64,000 bases of DNA, taken from NCBI GenBank assembly GCA_023362775.1, contig JALMGJ010000006.1:57061001-57125000 (forward strand), read 5' to 3'. This DNA is from Charina bottae. Its lineage: Eukaryota; Chordata; Lepidosauria; Squamata; Charinaidae. The notes beneath the pieces are model-generated. The model did no database searches. It saw only the letters and a list, made by a program, of their open reading frames with translations, and was not told the origin of the DNA. This document shows, in pieces, positions 57,471-64,000 of the stretch. The stretch's first letter is position 1; each line of letters starts with the position of its first letter. A program made the position numbers and the translations under genes.

Positions 57471-58564
57471 GAACAGTGGAACAACGTTCTAAAAAAATGG
57501 ATGGGTATTTAAAAATTATTTTTAAAACTCTTCCATACATCCATAAGAATACTTTATTCTATGCATGACCAGTTTTTGCTTTGTCCCACTTTCCCTCTCG
57601 TCCTATTAACATGGAGTCCAGACATATTTCACAAGACCGAAATAGGGTCCTTGTTCCACAAAAGCTGAGCATTCATGAATTATATTCTTAGTGAAGAAAT
57701 ATCACCAGTGGGTATTAGATGCTGAACCTACATTTGACAGCTAGATGTTTACCCATTATTATTCATAAAATTATGGAAATATTCCAGACTTTATATGAAA
57801 ATGACATTAAATGTTGAATATAAGCGAGTAAACCTGTACAGAATATAAAGGCCTACAGAAAGAAGAAATGAAACCCATTATTAACTATCAATATGGTTTT
57901 GCACTTATAGATTTTCATTAATCCTTTCTGTTCCTCACAGATGCTTTATTACATCATTCAGATTTTATTAGAACATCTCTCCTTTGCCATCTGTTTCTAA
58001 ACAGGAAATATGCACTGATTCAGAAACACAGGCAGATGTAAAAAGTTCATCAATAATTATTCATTGCAGTTTTTCAAGAGACCAAAAGAGCGGAATATTG
58101 AAACAAATTTTACAACGTTGAGGTTTGCATATGCAAGAATGTACAACCCCCACACAAAATATTCCTCTTGGTAGCTTTGACTATAGAAGTTCTTTCCACA
58201 CTATCCAACAGATACTTGGATTGTTTTCATTAATCAATGCCTTTATCATTTTGCCACGATTCTGCTGGAAAGAATCAAGAAACAGCCAAGAAGCATTGTG
58301 TGCCTTGTGCCTGTGCCCAGATTTTAGTGCAGGGCTTGTGAATTTAGGCAGTAATTTTCCCTGGGAAAAAAATGAAAGCAGGATCATACTTCTATATAAG
58401 TTTTTATTTGGATTTCTTTCTCTTTTTTATGTCCTATAATTTATTCCATTTGTGTGCTTCATTAAATCAATTGTTGCCATTCATTTTTGTGAGCTTTATG
58501 CTGCCCAGTTAGCAGAAGGCTCTAAAGACAGTTTGAAAGACAATTGTCTGTAAATCTGGAGGCA
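57471..58564. other. Unrecognised DNA
   Basis: A 104-codon ORF at 58125-58439 has no recognisable domain. No repeat family was seen. Confidence 0.4.
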
Positions 58565-58870
58565 TGTGATTTATTTATTTATATATTCCATTTGTGTAGC
58601 CTCCCACCTCTGTAACTCTGGGTGGCTCATAACAATAAAAACACCATCAAAAACAAAACAAATCAATAAAAACAAAATGCAAACATACAAAAGTATCAAT
58701 AAAAAACACATTCACACAAACACACACACAAAACAACCATAGTCAGTGGAAATTCCAATCAATAGATCACGTTCAATATAACTATTGAAAAAGCCCTATG
58801 CTATCACCAGACCATCAAGTGCAGTGGCAAAGCCACATCGTCAAAGCCTTATATATACTCTTTAATATAT
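58565..58870 (-). mobile_element. Probable L2/CR1 3' tail, inverted
   Basis: The plus strand 'tttatttatttatatattcc', 'cctcccacctctgtaactct', 'gggtggctcataacaataaa' fits the reverse complement of an L2/CR1-type 3' end followed by an AT-rich UTR. Coding homology is too weak to name. It ends near a (CTGT)n tract. Confidence 0.45.
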
Positions 58871-58879
58871 TATCTATCA

Positions 58880-58880
<1 letters not shown>

Positions 58881-58934
<54 letters not shown>
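58881..58934. repeat. (CTGT)n microsatellite
   Basis: About thirteen uninterrupted CTGT units. Confidence 0.97.
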
Positions 58935-58935
<1 letters not shown>

Positions 58936-59074
58936 CCCACAGAATGACAAGGAGGGCAAGTCATAGTATGTGCATGGTGTCATTATCATGCAAATGCTGT
59001 GACTTACGTACTTACACCAAATGTTAGGATGCAAATACATAACGGTGGCATTTGTGTGATGATATAATTGTGCA

Positions 59075-59318
59075 TGGAAGGGGCGCAATGGCTCAGTGGT
59101 TAAGATGCCAGGCTTGTCGATCGGAAGGTCGGCGGTTTGAGACCCGAGCGCCGTGTGACTGAGTGAGCTCCCGCACTAACCCCAGCTCTTGCCAACCTAG
59201 CAATTCCAAAGCATGCAAATCTTCGGACAGCGCTGGCTCTTCGGCTAAGAAACGGAGATGAGCACCGCCCCCTAGAGACGGACACAACTGTGCAAGGGAA
59301 AACCTTTACCTTTACCTT
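59075..59318 (+). mobile_element. Sauria-type SINE with internal deletion
   Basis: Same family as 57138-57458, but about 80-100 bp of the body between 'gcatgcaaat' and 'cttcggacagcgctg' is missing. A perfect 12-bp duplication TATAATTGTGCA flanks it (59063-59074 and 59319-59330). Because the outer ends and TSD are intact, the deletion happened either in the source copy or after insertion. Confidence 0.92.
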
Positions 59319-59330
59319 TATAATTGTGCA

Positions 59331-61434
59331 CAAACCATCATTTGATATTATTACAGTTAGTTGCAGACACCACTGCTGGATGGCACTAAGGGAAATACCT
59401 ATAGGCATGCTGGTGACTATGGGCACTGTACTGGCACTCCAATATCATATAAGGGATATATACGTATATGAGGACTGAAATCACACCAGTTTAAAGTGTA
59501 CATGACAGCTTTAAATAAAAGAAGAAAATGTTTTTTTAAAAAAAATGTTTTTAAAAAATCCAAATTAAATTTTGTTTTTTAAAATCTAAATGTTAAACTG
59601 CAGTCCTTTATTTACTTATCTTAGACATCTATAGAATTGTAGAGTTGTTTTCTCTTACATAATCTAGATTATAATCATATTAATATGCAGTTATTTTCTA
59701 AAATGACTCTTCTAAATATAGTGAGCATATTTGTATGATACACCAAGCCAAAATTCACCTGAATCTTAGCAGGGCTCTTCCTACCAGTGGTGGTAGCTGA
59801 CAAACTTTAGACTTTTCCATCCCTGTATTTTTTTTTTAGTAGTCATCCACATGGAACAAACTAGAATCAGAGGTCAAAGAATTTAATTTTTGTCTGATGA
59901 AAACAAGCTACTGTAGTTCACTCAATTAACAATAGTGTCTTGATTCAATCTATAACTCAATAACATTTCATTTTTGGTTTATTATGTTGCTTTAAATCAT
60001 GAGGTTGGGACAAGAATGTTGGGGCTGGGCCAATCGAGCAGTACTCATCTTGTTTTGTGTCAGAAATGCAGGAAATAAAAAAGGGGAAATATTAATTAAA
60101 ATTTAAAAAGTTAAAACATTTAATAAAAATATAAAATTTATATAACTCTAGCCCAATGCCAGGCCACATTGATGGCAGAGGTGTTTCTGGCCAATAAGTC
60201 ACTCTGTGTGTATGTCGGTCCCAAAGGGCACTGTAAAAGATGGGTAGTTGTTTGAATATTGCTACATTCGCGGCAAGTATCCTTGCCCTCAGGGAGAAAC
60301 CCCCACTTTCGAGCAGTACTGAAAAAAGAACAGAAACACCATTCCCTACATATTATAAATGCTCTTATTTTAAAATTCTATAAAGGCATTTCCTGTAGTT
60401 TTTTTCAATGAAAAATGTATGCAAAATGTGCCAAGGAGATGGTAAGCCCAGTTGCAAGAATGAAACAATTGCATAAATAATACTCTATTTAGTTGTAAAT
60501 CAGATTTATGCCACCTTTTAGAAAATTTAGGAAGGCACATCAGTGGGTAACTTGGTATAAATCAATGATTTAATTGTCCTTTGTTCTTGCTGATCTTTAT
60601 CATGATTTAAATAATTGCTTTACATTGCTTTAATTTAAATCAGTACACCATGCCTGAGAACTTAAAGGCTGGAATAAAAACTTAATTTATACTTCATCAA
60701 ACATTAAGATATGATCTAAATGAGACACAAGCTAAGAATAAAGCACTTGCTATATAAAAATTCCACATGGCTTTAAATTCCTTTTCAACATGCAGCGCAC
60801 TTTCTCTGCTGACTTATTTATTGTACTGATGTCAAAGTTGCAAAGACTTATATTTAAATACATATGTTGGAAATTGGCAGAAAGCACCAAATTGTTGAAA
60901 AATAACTGGATAATGTTATCGGAATGTTAGTACATAAAAATGTAATGGCCAAGATTATGTAACTCCAAGTGTCCTTATGAGAACCTGGTGAAAATTATCA
61001 GCCAAACAAAAAGATAGTTATGTATAAACTACCAACTGCAGCTGTATGTTATATTGAGACTGTACCAACACTGAAAAAGGCACTGAGCAATAAGGAATAG
61101 ATTAGATACCTTCAAATGGATTCTGCAGTTATAGAACTTTTATGTTTATATGCACATATTTTAACTCTACAAAGTGAATCAATTAGATTTGACAATTCAG
61201 ATTGACCCAATTCTCTGAGTCAAATAAATTTAATTCAAACCAGATCTTGAATCAGATATCTAGCTAAATTAGAATTTTGAAGAAGCAGCTAGTTATAACT
61301 CATAAAATGTTTTTCATTTTATAATTAATAACATTACATCATTTACAAGATACGTACAAAAGATGTGGAAATGGAATCAGAGCAAAGCCTAGTTATCCCT
61401 TTGCATATTGTGGTGTGTGGGATTCCCTACTTTT
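59331..61434. other. No supported gene
   Basis: Mostly AT-rich and unrecognised. A slightly GC-richer islet at about 60150-60310 ('gccaggccacattgatggca', 'cgcggcaagtatccttgccc') may be an old repeat that I cannot name. Confidence 0.35.
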
Positions 61435-61665
61435 CTACTTCCTTGTGTTGTGAAAGGAGGAAGAGTCTTGCTGTGAAAGGATCTTCACAGTAGGATCTTC
61501 ACTTGCATACAAATTCTCTTTTATTCTTCTTGCTGGAGTCTTTGGTAGAGGAGACATAAGAGTGAACTCAGGAAGAATCTCTTCTTGCACATCTATCTGC
61601 TTGCCTGTCTCTGATGGAGAAGGAAAAATAGAGATAGGGAATTCTCTGTTTGCCTTTTGGCTCAT
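61435..61665 (-). CDS. Unrecognised 76-codon exon-like ORF
   Basis: I do not recognise the product. The minus-strand frame opens at ATG 61663-61665 and ends at TAG 61435-61437. The composition looks protein-like: it is Ser/Pro/Glu/Lys-rich, with stretches such as ISIFPSPSETGKQ, LPEFTLMSPLPKTPARR and ASEDPTVKILSQQDSSS that suggest a disordered, phosphorylatable tail. No signal peptide or membrane segment is seen. Upstream on the minus strand lie a (GAT)n run and a pyrimidine-rich stretch ending in AG ('tttctttttctgtatattaaag'), a possible splice acceptor, but that frame closes before the ATG. It may be a terminal exon or retropseudogene piece of a host gene, or chance. Confidence 0.25.
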   Translation of the reverse strand: MSQKANREFPISIFPSPSETGKQIDVQEEILPEFTLMSPLPKTPARRIKENLYASEDPTVKILSQQDSSSFHNTRK

Positions 61666-62099
61666 CTTCTCAAGACTGTAGTACTGGGTTTACTAGTATT
61701 CATCATCATCATCATCTTTAATATACAGAAAAAGAAAGCAAAAAAATAAAAAGAACAACAACACAAAAATGAACAGAAGAAAAATAAAATAAAACAACAA
61801 AATATTATATTACTTACGGAAAATGTCATTCAACCCAATTTTTAAACATATTATTAAACACTAAACACACAGACACAAAGTGAAGGTCTATCATTGATCC
61901 AAGAATAAAATCTTGGAGTCACATTGCCTTTCCAACATCAAGGAATAATTATGTTTTGCTCTATCCCATACTTGGTAAATCCATAATTTTTAATATAATA
62001 ATAGATTCCAAATTTGGGTTATCTATTTCAAAAGTATATTCACATCTTTAAACTGTACTGAAGTTTCTAACATCATATTTGTTAGAATCTGGCAAATCA
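61666..62099. other. Unrecognised AT-rich DNA
   Basis: Contains a short (ATC)n run at about 61702-61716 and A-rich tracts. No gene or repeat seen. Confidence 0.4.
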
Positions 62100-62405
62100 A
62101 GCATGCCTCATTAGCATATGGGTGATTGCTCTAGGAGGCAAACTCTGTGCTAGAGGAAGCTGCTTGTTGCCCCTCCCACTTCCTCTTCTCTCTCTCTGAT
62201 TCTTCCACCAATGGGGTAGGACGCACGTGCCTTAGCTCCTTCCATGGAGAGGCCATGTGCTAGGCCTCAACTCCAGAGGCTTTCCCCCCTTTCTCCACAC
62301 AGCCTCTGGCAGCAAACAGGGCCAGGTGTATACAGTTTAGGGAACAGAAAGAAGAACTGAAACCAATTTTCTACTGAAATGGCTGTACCAGGACCAAATA
62401 CATGT
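62100..62405 (+). other. GC-richer block, possible promoter/first exon or LTR relic
   Basis: A GC-richer island with pyrimidine runs, a CCAAT box ('ccaccaatggggt', about 62206) and a downstream ATG in good context at 62379-62381. That ATG opens only MAVPGPNTCK before a consensus splice donor (GTAAGA from 62404). The 'ctcattagcatatg' motif at its left is also seen in some LTRs. No TATA box, TSS or family match is supported. Confidence 0.25.
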
Positions 62406-63615
62406 AAGAGCTCTTTTGTACTTACTTTTTGTACCTGCAATGTCTAAGCGTGTGTTTCTTTATGCTTGGGTGGGCTAAGAGTGTAAGAATAAGAACCTGA
62501 ATCTCTCTAACGTGCTCACAGGCTGTGTTTTTAAACAATATTCCTTTTTCTGTGCACGAGTTTACACAATGTTAAGCTCTGCTCCATTCACTGGTTCTAA
62601 CAGGCCACTGAATGATCTTCAATATTCACAAATGTACATTTATGAAACCAGTTCAGAACAATAGTGGGACACATACATATCACTTGAGTAAGGATCCCCT
62701 CACCCATTTACACTTTTAGCATAATAAGATTGACAGTCAACCCTTTTCAAACATTTCTGAGATGTCCAGTAAGCATGAAAGGCAATATTTTGTTGAGTTA
62801 ATCTCATTTTGCCATCATAAGAAACATATTTTTCTTAAAACCCATAGCCATTTATTTGTTAATACGTGGTATTCTTTTCAATGCATCTGGATCAAATTGT
62901 AAATTCAAAAGATGGTTTAACTGAATTTCAAAGAAATCGGTTTAATCGCCCTCAGATTCATGAACTGCACGTAGCCTTTATAAAAAACCTGGAATCTACC
63001 AGTTGACAATGGAATGAAAGAATGTAATCTCCCCCCTCCACAAGACAAAAAACAAACAAACAAAAAATGTCACATACTCTTCTCCCTCCTGGACAGCTGA
63101 TTCCAACTTCTGGAAAGAGTTACTTCTTGGGATAGAAACAGTGCAGTAATTACATCTTGTAATTACACTTGTTTAGGTATGTGATTTCCATCAAGCAAAT
63201 GATGCAGGCTTGGAAGAAGTTTTATTTATTTTTTCCTATCATATATGCTCTGGCTTTATCGGTATTATATGACCAATTTTGTATCTTAATTTTATTGCAT
63301 AAAATGGTAATTGCTTCACAGTATATAAAAGTGCAATTATTTAAGCAAAACGATGACATCATTCTTGTAGTATCTGTTGTTCCATTCTGTAATATCATTT
63401 TGGCAGTATAAAAGTTCAGTTACATGAATGTTTCATATTTAGTAGATCCATTAACGTTAATTTTACAATGAAAGGTATAGCTGCACGTGACAGTCAGCAG
63501 TTGTTTATAATTCATCCCAGCCAGATTTTCCTCTCTTTGGGAAACAGCCAGAAAAGATGGCCAGAAAGGCAGAATATTCAGCGTTCATTTGCTTTAGAAA
63601 GCAAGTTGGAACTGG
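62406..63615. other. No supported gene
   Basis: AT-rich and unrecognised. The 80-codon ORF at 63169-63411 is hydrophobic and has no recognisable family. Confidence 0.4.
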
Positions 63616-64000
63616 AGGGCAGGCCATCTTCAGGGAAGATGCCCCCGGTGTTTGCTACCGGTGGCGTGTTCCGGCCCTCCGAGTTCAAACCTAGGCCCTG
63701 GACAGCAGATCCTCGAGAGCCTTGGTCTCCAGCTGCTGCTGCTTAATGCCAGGTCAGTGAACAACAAGGCCCCCCTCATATGTGACTTGCTCACAGAGGA
63801 GGGGGCAGACCAGGTGTGTATCACTGAGTCCTGGCTGGGCCAAAAGGGGGAGTGGCCCTTTCAGAAATGTGCCTGGCTGGGTTTCAAGTGTGGCAGCAGC
63901 CGAGATACCAGGGCAGGGGAGGAGGGGTGGCAGTTGTCATCTGAGAATCTATAGTGACCTTCAAGGGCGCTGCTCCGCAAGTGGCCGGTTGTGAGACCCT
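63616..64000 (+). mobile_element. L2-clade LINE, start of ORF2 endonuclease, runs off the window
   Basis: The plus strand reads LQLLLLNARSVNNKAPLIC (about 63728-63785, with the catalytic Asn in NARSV), then DLLTEEGADQVCITESWLG (catalytic Glu in TESWL, about 63785-63840), then a proline/glycine-rich region with a frame break (about 63900). This is the N-terminus of an L2/CR1-type APE endonuclease. The GC-rich sequence begins near 63616. Since LINE copies are normally 5'-truncated, a 5' part suggests that a longer copy continues beyond the window. Confidence 0.8.

Overview
This window looks like vertebrate nuclear DNA, and the repeat families point to a squamate reptile (lizard or snake). It carries full-length BovB (RTE-clade) LINEs, Sauria-type tRNA-derived SINEs, many L2-clade LINE fragments, a Penelope-like element, an L1-like element and several hAT MITE families, all in AT-rich, gene-poor DNA. 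I found no convincing host gene. The window is probably intergenic or lies inside a large intron. The species cannot be fixed from the sequence alone.

Layout. 0-6.4 kb: two CpG-rich hAT MITEs, L2 3' fragments, a Ty3/gypsy RNase H relic, a palindromic MITE and a small hAT MITE. 7-11 kb: a MIR-like SINE piece, a BovB-like 3' end, a 192-bp near-identical direct duplication, a GATA microsatellite, a SINE with an unusual 3' half, and a long degenerate L2 reverse transcriptase (RT). 11.0-13.3 kb: a short L1-like, apparently non-autonomous retroposon with a perfect 15-bp target site duplication (TSD). 14-25.5 kb: mostly unrecognised DNA, with a 43-bp-arm hairpin, an L2 RT relic, a 200-bp-arm inverted repeat and a hAT MITE containing seven spaced CCAAT-type motifs. 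25.5-32.7 kb: RTE and L2 tails. 32.7-36.1 kb: a hAT MITE split by a full-length BovB with an uninterrupted 1010-residue ORF. 38.5-39.2 kb: the GIY-YIG end of a Penelope-like element. 42.6-48.5 kb: a hAT MITE and L2 fragments. 48.76-51.95 kb: a second full-length but decayed BovB. 52-64 kb: a complete MIR-like SINE, an RTE tail, an L2 RT fragment, two Sauria SINEs with clean TSDs, one unrecognised exon-like ORF and an L2 endonuclease fragment running off the end.

How the parts relate. BovB encodes an APE-type endonuclease plus RT, and is the likely source of the machinery that moves Sauria SINEs, whose tails resemble BovB. L2-clade LINEs probably did the same for the MIR-like SINEs. The hAT MITEs encode nothing and depended on transposase from elsewhere. 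TSDs and nesting give a partial order: the hAT MITE at 32.7 kb is older than the BovB inside it, and the L2 tail at 5.9 kb is older than the MITE at its end.

I did not find a clearly new biological system. The best leads are: the intact BovB ORF with the APE-family catalytic asparagine replaced by isoleucine, while its decayed neighbour keeps it; the L1-like mini-element; the MITE with a phased CCAAT array; and the SINE pair sharing a head but not a tail.
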